NCBI RefSeq assembly: GCF_001995215.1
Contig: NZ_MUXN01000022.1
Coordinates: 1-64,000 of the forward strand
Source: Amycolatopsis azurea DSM 43854
GTDB lineage: Bacteria; Actinomycetota; Actinomycetes; Mycobacteriales; Pseudonocardiaceae
Direction: 5' to 3'
DNA length: 64,000 bases
Numbering within the stretch: position 1 is the stretch's first letter; each line of letters opens with the position of its first letter. Under the pieces are notes generated by a model. It worked only from the letters and a program-made list of their open reading frames with translations. It had not been told where the DNA came from and ran no database searches. Of this stretch, positions 24,826 through 33,124 are shown in pieces. Both the position numbers and the translations under genes were made by a program.

Positions 24826-25206
24826 GTGCGGAAAGTGCCGGTCGAAGTATTCGCGCTCCTCGGGGCCTTGGGCGGGTCTCTTCGCGGCCTCGTCGACCTC
24901 TACAACCAGATCACGCAATGGCACAACGCCCGGCGTGAGCACCGTGCGGAGAACGCGGCAGGAGTGCCGCCCAAACTCACGAAATACATCGACGTCGTTC
25001 CCGAAGCGATCGCCGGTGCGGTGCACATCGCTTTGGGTGCGGCGGCGGGTGCTTTGTTCGGCGGAACGGGACAGGTGGCAGGCGCCTACGCCGCAGTGGT
25101 GGTCGGAGCCTCCGCACCCGCGCTCCTGACACAACTGGGGCAATTGCGGCCGATCAAGAACGCGGTGATCGGCCAGGAACCACCTCGAGTGCCCGATGCC
25201 TCCTGA
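24826..25206 (+). CDS. Small membrane-associated protein of unknown function
   Basis: 126 aa from GTG 24826 (GTG 24835 also possible). A short N-terminal segment (VFALLGALGGSLRGLVDLYNQITQWHN) is followed by a long Ala/Gly-rich hydrophobic stretch, residues 62-104, able to form one or two membrane helices. The Gly-rich helices recall glycine-zipper proteins. No family recognised. Its 3' end overlaps the next gene by 11 nt, so the two probably work together. Confidence 0.6.
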   Translation: MRKVPVEVFALLGALGGSLRGLVDLYNQITQWHNARREHRAENAAGVPPKLTKYIDVVPEAIAGAVHIALGAAAGALFGGTGQVAGAYAAVVVGASAPALLTQLGQLRPIKNAVIGQEPPRVPDAS

Positions 25207-25990
25207 AACAGGCCGTCGCCGTATCTGGGTCTCGGTTTGGGGACTCGACAGGGTTTCGAGGAAACCCGCGACCGTCGAGCACAGGAACCGCCACAGCCTC
25301 TTCCGGCGAACCGTCGCGGCCGTCTTCGGAATAGGGCTGCCGGAAGGACCCGAGCCGGTGCGGACGGTGTCCTTCGAGAAGGTGCGTTCCGCGGCCAAGA
25401 GCCCTCCTCGCCCGCGGACGGTCATCGCGAGTGTTCTGGCCGTCGCCGCTTCCACCGTCACGGTCGTGGTTCTCCAGTCCGCGCCTTCCATGACCGCGGC
25501 CGATCGGCCTCACCAGACGACCGCGAGGGTCACCCCGACCGCCGGCCCCCCACCGCCCCTGCCCACCCATCCGGCACGACCTGTTCCCACTCCGACGTCG
25601 CGGACGCCGATCACGCTGGATTCGCTGCGGCCGACCTCGGGAGGCTGGAGCGGGACGGGCGAGGCGACCATCGACGGAATCACGTTCGGGCATTCGCTCA
25701 TGGCCGACACCTGCACGAACCGAGGCGGGATCACCTACCGGCTCGGCGGGCGATACCAAGAGTTCCAGACTTCCCTCGGCATCGACGATCACTCACCTGA
25801 TCGGCCGGGCTCGCTCATCGTGGTCTTCACGTCCGCCGGGCGCACGCTGTCGACGACTGCCGTCGGTCAGCTCGCACCGGACAGGCTGTTCATCGCGATC
25901 CCTCGCGTGGACGACTTCACGATCACCTGGCGCACGCCGACGGGCTCCTGCCCGCGGCTTGCCCTCGGCACCCCTCGGCTCGTCGGGTGA
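25196..25990 (+). CDS. Membrane-anchored protein with NPCBM-like domain
   Basis: 264 aa. Residues 1-74 are basic and cytoplasmic, 75-95 one membrane helix (VIASVLAVAASTVTVVVL), and 100-138 a Pro/Thr linker. 139-264 resembles the NPCBM carbohydrate-binding fold: GWSGTGEATIDGITFGHSLM, GGITYRLGGRYQEFQTSLGIDD, then SLIVVFTSAGRTL. It should display a sugar- or wall-binding module outside the cell. The domain call is from pattern recognition only. ATG 25196 lies within the end of the upstream small membrane gene. Confidence 0.65.
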   Translation: MPPETGRRRIWVSVWGLDRVSRKPATVEHRNRHSLFRRTVAAVFGIGLPEGPEPVRTVSFEKVRSAAKSPPRPRTVIASVLAVAASTVTVVVLQSAPSMTAADRPHQTTARVTPTAGPPPPLPTHPARPVPTPTSRTPITLDSLRPTSGGWSGTGEATIDGITFGHSLMADTCTNRGGITYRLGGRYQEFQTSLGIDDHSPDRPGSLIVVFTSAGRTLSTTAVGQLAPDRLFIAIPRVDDFTITWRTPTGSCPRLALGTPRLVG

Positions 25991-26008
25991 CGCACTACCG
26001 TGACGGGT

Positions 26009-26419
26009 ATGTACTCCACGGAGATCGAGGTGCGCACCGGCAGCGTGGCCGTGGTGCACGACCTGACCAAGGACGCCGAGACCTTCCTGCGCGACGCGGA
26101 CGCCGAGGACGGGATCCTGCACGTCTTCGTCCCGCACGCGACGTCCGGGCTGGCGATCCTCGAAACCGGCGCGGGCAGCGACGAAGACCTGCTCACCGCG
26201 CTCGACGAGCTTCTCCCCCGCGACGGCCGCTGGCGGCACCAGCACGGCAGTCCCGGTCACGGCCGTGACCACGTCCTGCCCGCGCTGCTGCCGCCGTTCG
26301 CGACGATCCCGGTGATCGGCGGGGTGATGACGCTGGGCACCTGGCAGTCGGTCTGCCTAGTGGACACCAACCTGGACAACCCGGTCCGGCGTGTCCGCTT
26401 CAGCCTGCTGGAGGGCTGA
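26009..26419 (+). CDS. YjbQ/UPF0047 family protein
   Basis: 136 aa of the secondary thiamine-phosphate synthase family, known in E. coli as YjbQ. Key blocks are FVPHATSGLAILE, HQHGSPGHGRDHVLPALL and LGTWQSVCLVDTN. The conserved His residues in the first two form the proposed active site. Physiological role is unclear. Start ATG 26009. A GTG nine bases earlier is in frame. Its last 63 bases overlap the convergent membrane protein gene. Confidence 0.88.
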   Translation: MYSTEIEVRTGSVAVVHDLTKDAETFLRDADAEDGILHVFVPHATSGLAILETGAGSDEDLLTALDELLPRDGRWRHQHGSPGHGRDHVLPALLPPFATIPVIGGVMTLGTWQSVCLVDTNLDNPVRRVRFSLLEG

Positions 26420-27355
26420 CCGGCCCGGCCACAGCGCGAGCGCGAGCCCCGCCGCGAGCATCCCGGCGAGCACCCACACCCCGGTCGTGACGTCCGGCGC
26501 GCCGGGCACGCCCTGCACCAGGCTCCGGAGTCCTTCCGAGGAGAACCGGAACGGCGTCCACGACCACAGCACCGCGCGGTAGGCGGGGTTCAGCAGTTCC
26601 GGCACCTGCCCCGCGACGGCGGGCGCGACCAGGTACAGCGGGCCGAGGATCGCCATCGCCCGCACGCCGAGCAGCCGCAGCAGACCGGTCTGCACGGCGG
26701 CGAACCCGGTCGAGGCCAGGAACAGGAAGCCGAGGACTTCCCAGCCGAGCGGGAGCGTGGAGTCCCACAGTTTCAGGAATCCGGCCAGGACGCCGGTGAC
26801 CAGCACGCCCACCGAAACGATCTGCGTGAAGCGCGCGCCGGCGCCCGCGTCCCGGCCGATCCGCTGTCCGGCCAGGATCAGCAAGGCACCCGCGGCCAGG
26901 CAGCCGACCCAGGCCAGCGCGCTCAGCGCGAGCGGCGCCGTCCGGCCCGCGACGCTCGCGGGATGCAGCGTCTCGACCTTCGGCGTGCCACCCGTCGCCT
27001 GCACCGCGCCGGTCAGGACCTGCTGCGCGATCTGCGTCCCGGACGGGTTCACCGCCCCGGACACCACGACCGTCGACGGAAGTTCGAGGACGCCGTAGAC
27101 CACCTTGTCCTCCAACAGTTTCCGGCCTTCTCCGGGAGTGGTCACCCGCCAGGAGACCTGACCGCCGCCGTGGGACGCGATCCCGTTCGCGGCCGCCTGG
27201 AGCGGTCCCGGCGGCGCGGCCACGGCGAGGGGGAGACCGTCGGGCGCGGCGGTGGCCTGCGCGCCGAAGGTGAGAAAGCCCAGTACGACGGCGACCAGCG
27301 CACCGGCCGCCGCGGCGAGCAAAGCGAAGGCCCCGGCGGGGCGACGGTTCGGCAT
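26357..27355 (-). CDS. Multi-pass membrane protein, ABC-2 permease-like
   Basis: 332 aa from ATG 27355, which follows GGAGG with six-nt spacing. Helix near 8-30, then a large outside loop to about 130, then five or six helices over 140-320. This one-helix, loop, helix-bundle plan matches ABC-2 or YhgE/DUF3533-type export permeases, but no ATP-binding partner is encoded nearby. Its promoter faces the HAD hydrolase gene across a region with repeated GTTGAATTAG. Substrate unknown. Confidence 0.72.
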   Translation of the reverse strand: MPNRRPAGAFALLAAAAGALVAVVLGFLTFGAQATAAPDGLPLAVAAPPGPLQAAANGIASHGGGQVSWRVTTPGEGRKLLEDKVVYGVLELPSTVVVSGAVNPSGTQIAQQVLTGAVQATGGTPKVETLHPASVAGRTAPLALSALAWVGCLAAGALLILAGQRIGRDAGAGARFTQIVSVGVLVTGVLAGFLKLWDSTLPLGWEVLGFLFLASTGFAAVQTGLLRLLGVRAMAILGPLYLVAPAVAGQVPELLNPAYRAVLWSWTPFRFSSEGLRSLVQGVPGAPDVTTGVWVLAGMLAAGLALALWPGRSALQQAEADTPDRVVQVGVH

Positions 27356-27379
27356 GACCGTCCTCCATTTATTCGTCAT

Positions 27380-27441
27380 CTGTTGAATTAGCTGCCAAGG
27401 TAGGCGCCGTCTCCCCAGAAGTCAACAGACGTTGAATTAGG
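27380..27441. promoter_or_regulatory. Candidate operators between permease-like and HAD genes
   Basis: GTTGAATTAG occurs twice (27382-27391 and 27431-27440). Around the second copy TCAACAGACGTTGA (27422-27435) is an interrupted palindrome. The first copy read on the minus strand gives TTCAACAGATGACGAA. The two sites flank the divergent start region, as expected for a TetR- or MarR-type repressor, but no regulator gene is adjacent. Confidence 0.45.
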
Positions 27442-27443
27442 TC

Positions 27444-28169
27444 ATGGGTACCGTCGACCGCGTGACTACTCCGCATCGGCTAGTGCTGTGGGACATCGAC
27501 CAGACCCTCGTGGACCTGCGCGGCGTCGGCGCCACCTGGTACGCGACCGCGCTCGCCGAGGTCGCGGGCCTCGAACTGCGGGAGCTGCCGAAGTTCGGCG
27601 GCCGCACCGAACGCGCCATCAGCGCGGACATCCTGTCCTCGCACGGCGTCGAGCCCACCGACGAGAAGGTGCGCGAACTCTGGCTCGCGCTGATCGCGGT
27701 CTCCGAAAGCCACGCCCCGACGCTGTCCACCAGCGGCCGGGCGCTCCCGGGTGCCAAGGACGCGCTGAACTCCTTCGCCGGTCACGGCGGGGTCGTCCAG
27801 ACGCTGGTCACCGGGAATCTGCCGGAGATCTCCGTGCACAAGCTGACCGCGTTCGACCTGCACGAACACGTGGACTTCGAGATCGGCGGCTACGGCTCGC
27901 TCTCCGCGCACCGGCCCGACCTGGTGCCCGCCGCCGTCGGCCAGGCCTCGGCGAAGCACGGCACCGACTTCGCGCCCACGTCGGTCGTCGTCATCGGCGA
28001 CACCCCGGACGACGTGCGGGCCGCGCTCGACAACGGCGCCGTCGCGGTGGCCGTGGCGACAGGGCAGTTCAGCGCGGAGGAACTGGCCGACGCGGGCGCG
28101 CACACCGTGCTCGGCGACCTGTCCGACCTGGCAGCGGTACGCGCGGCCGTGCTGGGGGACGCCAACTAA
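27444..28169 (+). CDS. HAD superfamily hydrolase
   Basis: 241 aa, phosphoglycolate phosphatase-like. Motif I is LWDIDQTL with nucleophile Asp17 and acid/base Asp19, motif II is LVTGN, and motif IV is VVIGDTPDDVRAA. A helical cap sits between residues 30 and 100. It should hydrolyse a small phosphate ester. Substrate unknown. ATG 27444 is used, though GTG 27462 would fit the family start as well. Confidence 0.88.
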   Translation: MGTVDRVTTPHRLVLWDIDQTLVDLRGVGATWYATALAEVAGLELRELPKFGGRTERAISADILSSHGVEPTDEKVRELWLALIAVSESHAPTLSTSGRALPGAKDALNSFAGHGGVVQTLVTGNLPEISVHKLTAFDLHEHVDFEIGGYGSLSAHRPDLVPAAVGQASAKHGTDFAPTSVVVIGDTPDDVRAALDNGAVAVAVATGQFSAEELADAGAHTVLGDLSDLAAVRAAVLGDAN

Positions 28170-28178
28170 GCTCGCTCC

Positions 28179-29120
28179 ATGGCATACCCAGGCGGCAACG
28201 GCTGGCCGGAGCAGCAACCACAGCAGCCCTATCAGCAGCAACCCCCGCAGCAGGGGTATCCGCCGCAGAACCCGCCTCAGTACGGCCAGTACCCGCAGGA
28301 TCCCCAGCAGCCGTACGAGGGCTATCAGCAGTTCCCGCAGCAGACGTACCAGGGATTCGCGCCGGAGCCGCCGAAGAAGAGCAAGAAGGGCCTTTGGATC
28401 GGCCTCGGCGCGCTCGTCCTGGTCATCGCCGTCGGCGCCACGCTCTTCTTCGTCCTGCGTGACGGCGACGACCCGCAGCCTCAGGCCGGTCCGCCGCCCT
28501 CGTCCGCGCCGGTGCCGCCGTCGTCCTCGGCGTCGAAGCCGCCGTCTTCGAGCAGCGGTGCCCCGAAAGACAACAAAGTGCCCTCGACGACGCCCGGCTG
28601 GCAGGGGATCCTGTCAGCCAAGGACAAGACCGCCTACGACCTTCCAGCCTCCGGCTGGGAGACCAAGCCGGGCCAAAGCGTCGCCTACAACGAGGGCGAG
28701 TTCAAGATGGTCATCCACGAGGTGTCGACGTACAAACTCGGCGCCTGCCCGGATTCCCAGGGCTCGAACCGCGGCGTCGTCGGCTTCGCCACCGCGGGCC
28801 AGATCCCGGTCGAGAACGCCGCCAGGGGCGCGGTCCGGCTCTGGATCCAGTCCGCCACCGGCAAAGCGGACGTCCCGATGCCCGACGTCAAGCAGGTCCC
28901 GATCGCGAGCGGGGCGATCCAGGCGGTCAGTTCGACCGGGACGTTCAGTCCGCTGGAGACCGAGGAGTGCCGGGCGCCGAGCGTGAAGATCACTTCGGCG
29001 GCGTTCAAATCCGGCGATCAGACGATCTGCTTCGTCATGGCCATGGACCAGGGCACACCCGACGCGCTGCCCGAAGAGGACGCGCAAAAGATCCTCGCGA
29101 GCTTGAGGCCGCAGCCATGA
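28179..29120 (+). CDS. Gln/Pro/Tyr-rich membrane-anchored protein, paralogue 1
   Basis: 313 aa. The N-terminus (1-65) is a Gln/Pro/Tyr low-complexity tail in the cytoplasm, then a Lys patch, one membrane helix (71-92, GLWIGLGALVLVIAVGATLFFVL), a Pro/Ser linker and an outside domain from about 137. The domain motif W...YDLPASGWETKPGQ and paired Cys recur in the neighbours at 29117 and 32174. Family unknown to me; similar proteins are common in Pseudonocardiales. Its stop overlaps the next gene start as ATGA. Confidence 0.78.
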   Translation: MAYPGGNGWPEQQPQQPYQQQPPQQGYPPQNPPQYGQYPQDPQQPYEGYQQFPQQTYQGFAPEPPKKSKKGLWIGLGALVLVIAVGATLFFVLRDGDDPQPQAGPPPSSAPVPPSSSASKPPSSSSGAPKDNKVPSTTPGWQGILSAKDKTAYDLPASGWETKPGQSVAYNEGEFKMVIHEVSTYKLGACPDSQGSNRGVVGFATAGQIPVENAARGAVRLWIQSATGKADVPMPDVKQVPIASGAIQAVSSTGTFSPLETEECRAPSVKITSAAFKSGDQTICFVMAMDQGTPDALPEEDAQKILASLRPQP

Positions 29121-29977
29121 CCGGCCCCGGTGGGCGCTCCGACGAACCGCGAACGTGGTTCGTCGATCCGCTCACCGGGCAGCCGCTCGAAACCGAGGCC
29201 GAACAGACGCTGCCGATCCCGGTCGTCCGCGACACCGCCACGCGCCGTCGCCTCCGCCTCAGGCCCACGCTGGGCGTCCTCGGGCTGGTCATCGTCCTGG
29301 TGGTCGGCACGACGGCCACCTACCAGGCCAGGACCGCGCCACCGCCGTCCGCGCAGGACCTCGTCCTGCCCGACCCGGTGACGCCCACCAGGATCGAGCC
29401 CGTGATCGCGGGCTGGCAGCCCGTGCAGTCCGACGATCACCCGCTCGTCTTCGACGCCCCGCCGGACTGGAATCTCGAAGAGCCGGACGTCGCCATCGGG
29501 TACGAGACACCGGCGGGCGAACTGGTCACCCTCCAAGGTGTCGCCCGGTACCACCGCGACTTCTGCCCTGGCTCCGATCTCTCGGCGCGGGCGATGGCGG
29601 GGTTCACCACCATCGACGAGGGCGAGGTCGGCGGCACCGCCCAGGCCGCGGAGGAAACGACCCTGCGGTGGGCGGAAGCCGCGTACGGCCCCCTCGGCGA
29701 AGGGCAGCCCCCGAAAACCGAAATCGGCAAGGCGGCTCCGGTCACGATGCTCGACGGCGGCGCGACCGCCACCGCCGTGACCACCACCGTCGTCCCCGCC
29801 GCGGACGCGCCGTGCCCGGCCCCGTCGGTCGCGATCACCGCGATCGCCCTCCCCCTGCGCGCCCTGCCCGGATCCGGCCGCTACCACGTCCTTCTGGTAC
29901 TGGCGGACCAGGGGATCCCCGACGCCGTCGCCAGGGACATCGTCCTCAAGATGGGGGCGACCATCCGTCGCGAGTAG
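29117..29977 (+). CDS. Membrane-anchored protein, paralogue 2
   Basis: 286 aa. A short cytoplasmic part carries a WFVDPLTGQPLE motif, one helix lies near 50-70 (LGVLGLVIVLVVGTTATY), then comes an outside domain with GWQPVQSDDHPLVFDAPPDWNLE, conserved Cys in RDFCPGSDLSARAM, and a closing VLADQGIPDAVARDIVLKM. The same order of blocks is seen in paralogues 1 and 3. ATG 29117 overlaps the stop of paralogue 1, so the pair is translationally coupled. Function unknown. Confidence 0.75.
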   Translation: MTGPGGRSDEPRTWFVDPLTGQPLETEAEQTLPIPVVRDTATRRRLRLRPTLGVLGLVIVLVVGTTATYQARTAPPPSAQDLVLPDPVTPTRIEPVIAGWQPVQSDDHPLVFDAPPDWNLEEPDVAIGYETPAGELVTLQGVARYHRDFCPGSDLSARAMAGFTTIDEGEVGGTAQAAEETTLRWAEAAYGPLGEGQPPKTEIGKAAPVTMLDGGATATAVTTTVVPAADAPCPAPSVAITAIALPLRALPGSGRYHVLLVLADQGIPDAVARDIVLKMGATIRRE

Positions 29978-30047
29978 CACTCCCCTAAGGGAAAGATGGG
30001 TCCCGTGCCGGATGTGTCGGACCTGCTCCCCCGCCTAATTTGAGTCC

Positions 30048-32237
30048 ATGCCAAAAGGGGGAAGCGGGACGGCCGCACCGGGCCGGACGCACAAGATCGC
30101 CACGGTGCTGCGGCACCGGCTGCCTTTCACGACCCTGGTCACGCTGACCATGCTCGCGCTCGCCTTGGCCACGGGCGCGCTCTGGTCGGCCGCCGAGGAT
30201 CGCGCGGTGTACCCGTACATCGCGTACGGGCTGCCGTCGCTCGAATCAGGCCGGTGGTGGACCGTGCTCACCGGACCGCTGTTCGCGGTCGTCCCGCTGT
30301 ACTACGTGCCGATGGTGCTCAGCTTCGCGCTGTTCGCCGGGTTCGCGGAATGGCGGCTCGGGACCCGCCGGACGATGGCCGTCACCATCGGCGGTCAGTT
30401 CGTCAGCGTGCTGGTGGCGGTGCAGTTCCTGGCGCTGAGCCGGAACTCCGGCTGGGAGTGGGCGGAGCGGATCGCGGGCAGCCTCGACGTCGGGTTCTCC
30501 GGGGGCGCGCTCGCCGCGGTCGCGGTCGCCAGCGCCACCCTGCGCCCGCCGTGGCGCCTGCGGTTGCGCGCCGGGCTGTGCGTCTACGCCGGGATCGCGA
30601 TCATCTTCGTCGGCACGCTCGCCGACCTCGTGCACTTCTTCGCCCTCGTGCTGGCCCTGCCGTTCGGGCGCAAGTTCATCGGTTCGAAGGATCCCGGCCG
30701 CGAACGGCGGCCGAGCCTGCGCGAGTGGCGGTTCTACGTCATGGCCGGCCTGCTGGTGCTGACGGTCGCCGAACTGGTGATGTCCTTCGTGCCGGGCAAC
30801 GGTCCCTTCGGTTCGTCCGAGGAACTCTCGCTGTCCACCTGGGAAGTCGTCATCCTGTGCGTGATCGTGGTGCCGATCATGAACGGCCTGCGCAAGGGCA
30901 GTCAGGTCGCCTGGTGGTCCGCGATGATCCTGACCTCGTTCGTCATCCTCCAGGTGATGGCCTACGGCGGGGTGCTCGCACTGGCCGAGGTCTTCGGTGA
31001 CGATGCCGGGCTGATGGATCCGCCACTGTTCTTCGTGGACAACCTCCTGTGGACGGTCGAGTTCGCGATGCTGATCTCCTCCCGGGGCGCCTTCCGGGTG
31101 CCGTCGCGCCGGAAGCGCCGCCGTCTCGGCCGGATGGGCAACCCCGCGCTGGCCCGCACGCTGCTCAGCCGGCACGGCGGAAGCACCCTTTCGTGGATGA
31201 CGACGTGGCCGCAGAACTCGTACTTCGTGGCCGCGGACGGCAAGTCCTACCTCGCCTACCGGCGCCACGCCGGAGTCGCCATCGCCCTCGGCGACCCGAT
31301 CGCCCCGAACGGCGCCGCCGACCGGACGATCGCCGAATTCATCACGATGTGCGAGAACACCGGTCTCGTGCCGTGCCTGTTCTCCGCCACCGGCGACACC
31401 ACCGCCAAGACCGACGAACTCGGCTGGAAGCAGGTCCAGGTCGCCGAGGACACCCTGATCGAACTGGAAACGCTGGAGTTCCGCGGCAAGCGCTGGCAGG
31501 ACGTGCGGACCGCGCTCAACCGCGCGAAGAAGGACGGCATCGAGTTCCGGCTCGTCCGGCTCGCCGACCAGCCGCGCGCGGTGATCTCGCAGGTGCGCGC
31601 GATCTCCGAAGAGTGGATCAGCGACAAGGGCATGCCGGAGATGGGCTTCACCCTCGGCGGGGTCGACGAGGCGATGGACCCCGAGACCCGCGTGGGTCTC
31701 GCGGTGGACGCCGACGGCGTGGTCCACGGCGTGACGTCGTGGATGCCGGTCTACACCGGCGCGGGTGCCGTCGGCGGCTGGACGCTCGACGTGATGCGCA
31801 AGCGCGCCGACGGGTTCCGTCCGTCGATGGAGTTCCTGATCGCGTCGTCGTGCCTGGCCTTCCGCGAAGAAGGCGCGAAGTTCGTCTCGCTGTCCGGTGC
31901 CCCGCTGGCGAGCTCCGGCGAACCGGCGCACGCCGTCGAGCGGGTGCTGGACGCGCTCGGCACGATGATGGAGCCGTTCTACGGATTCCGTTCGCTGCAC
32001 GCGTTCAAGGCGAAGTTCCAGCCGCGGCACGTCCCGCTGTACCTCGCGTTCCGCGACGAGGCCGATCTGCCGCGGATCGGGATCGCGCTCGGCCGGGCCT
32101 ACCTGCCGAACACCGGGCTGCTTCGGCTGGCGAAGCTCGCTCGGTCGGGCAAGAAGCCCCAGCCCCAAAGAGATCAGCGCAACGTCGAAGGCGGCGGCGT
32201 GATGGTCTTGCGGTCGGCCTCCGGGACACCCCGGTAG
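30048..32237 (+). CDS. Rhomboid-like/lysylphosphatidylglycerol synthase-like fusion (DUF2156)
   Basis: 729-aa membrane protein. Residues 20-215 form six helices resembling a rhomboid fold (YGLPSLESGRWWTVLTGPLFA...), and 225-345 hold further helices. 350-690 is the cytosolic MprF/LPG-synthase C-terminal domain of tandem GNAT folds (SWMTTWPQNSYFVAADGKSYLAYRRH, LSGAPLASSG, FYGFRSLHAFKAKFQP). Enzymes of this type move lysine or alanine from tRNA to phosphatidylglycerol and lower surface charge. The rhomboid catalytic Ser is not evident. Its 3' end overlaps the convergent gene by 64 nt. Confidence 0.82.
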   Translation: MPKGGSGTAAPGRTHKIATVLRHRLPFTTLVTLTMLALALATGALWSAAEDRAVYPYIAYGLPSLESGRWWTVLTGPLFAVVPLYYVPMVLSFALFAGFAEWRLGTRRTMAVTIGGQFVSVLVAVQFLALSRNSGWEWAERIAGSLDVGFSGGALAAVAVASATLRPPWRLRLRAGLCVYAGIAIIFVGTLADLVHFFALVLALPFGRKFIGSKDPGRERRPSLREWRFYVMAGLLVLTVAELVMSFVPGNGPFGSSEELSLSTWEVVILCVIVVPIMNGLRKGSQVAWWSAMILTSFVILQVMAYGGVLALAEVFGDDAGLMDPPLFFVDNLLWTVEFAMLISSRGAFRVPSRRKRRRLGRMGNPALARTLLSRHGGSTLSWMTTWPQNSYFVAADGKSYLAYRRHAGVAIALGDPIAPNGAADRTIAEFITMCENTGLVPCLFSATGDTTAKTDELGWKQVQVAEDTLIELETLEFRGKRWQDVRTALNRAKKDGIEFRLVRLADQPRAVISQVRAISEEWISDKGMPEMGFTLGGVDEAMDPETRVGLAVDADGVVHGVTSWMPVYTGAGAVGGWTLDVMRKRADGFRPSMEFLIASSCLAFREEGAKFVSLSGAPLASSGEPAHAVERVLDALGTMMEPFYGFRSLHAFKAKFQPRHVPLYLAFRDEADLPRIGIALGRAYLPNTGLLRLAKLARSGKKPQPQRDQRNVEGGGVMVLRSASGTPR

Positions 32238-33124
32238 GTCTTGAGGATCTTCAGGATCTGCTCGCGATCCGCTCCACCCGGCGTGTCCTGGCCCGAATAG
32301 ACGGCCAGGGCCGCCGAGGCGTCGCCCAGTTGCGGCGCGAGCACGCCGACCAGGGCGCGCCGCTCACCGCACGGCCCCGGCGGGGTGACGACCTCCGCGA
32401 GGAGGATGCTCGCGGAGACCTTCTTGCCGGTGCCCAGGGTGAACTCGGCCGTTTGGAGCGGTTCCGGGGTGATCTTGGCCGTGAGCGGGCCGTCCTCCGG
32501 GTTGTAGGCGCTGATCGTGAGGTCGTCGAGCGCCTTGCGTGCCGCGGCGGCGGGGTCGGCGACCTTCACGTTCGCCACACCACTGCCGCCGATCCTGCTT
32601 CGCTTCTCCTGCGGGCAGTAGCCTTCCCCGACGAAGGCACTGGCGACCATCGTGATGCCCGGGACCTGGGACCCCTTCTCCCAGCCGTGGATCGTGCCGG
32701 GTTTCGGCGTCCAGTTCGGCGGGACGTCGTAGGCGTAGACGCCGTCTTTCCCGGCCACCGACTGCCAGCCTTCGGTCACCGGCGGCGCGACGACCTGGGG
32801 CGAAGGCGTGTAGACGGTCGGGGTCCGGGGCGTCGGCGCGCTGCTGTCCGACGAGCGGTCGCTGTTGTTCGCGAGCGCGGCGACCGCGATGACGCCCAGC
32901 GTGGCGAAGAAGCCGTACATGGCCCTTCGCCCGCTGCGCGACATCGGCTGTTTCGCGGGCTTCTGCGGCTCCGGTTCTGGTTTCGGTTCGGCCGGTTCCG
33001 GAGCCGGTTCCGAGGTCGGCGAGTAGCCGGACGAATCCGAGGGCTGATAGCCCCCGAACCCGTCCAGCGCCGCGTTGTCCTCGTAGCCCGGGGAGTCCCC
33101 GCGCTTCTTGCCGAACAGGCCCAT
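32174..33124 (-). CDS. Membrane-anchored protein, paralogue 3
   Basis: 316 aa. The Ser/Pro/Glu-rich cytoplasmic N-terminus (1-62) contains SEPAPEPAEPKPEPEP. One helix is at 68-84, then a linker, then an outside domain opening GWQSVAGKDGVYAYDVPPNWTPKPG. Cys in GEGYCPQEKRS and GPCGERRAL match the Cys positions of paralogues 1 and 2. Its ATG overlaps the proS stop (TAATG), so it is translated with proS. Function unknown. Confidence 0.75.
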   Translation of the reverse strand: MGLFGKKRGDSPGYEDNAALDGFGGYQPSDSSGYSPTSEPAPEPAEPKPEPEPQKPAKQPMSRSGRRAMYGFFATLGVIAVAALANNSDRSSDSSAPTPRTPTVYTPSPQVVAPPVTEGWQSVAGKDGVYAYDVPPNWTPKPGTIHGWEKGSQVPGITMVASAFVGEGYCPQEKRSRIGGSGVANVKVADPAAAARKALDDLTISAYNPEDGPLTAKITPEPLQTAEFTLGTGKKVSASILLAEVVTPPGPCGERRALVGVLAPQLGDASAALAVYSGQDTPGGADREQILKILKTYRGVPEADRKTITPPPSTLR

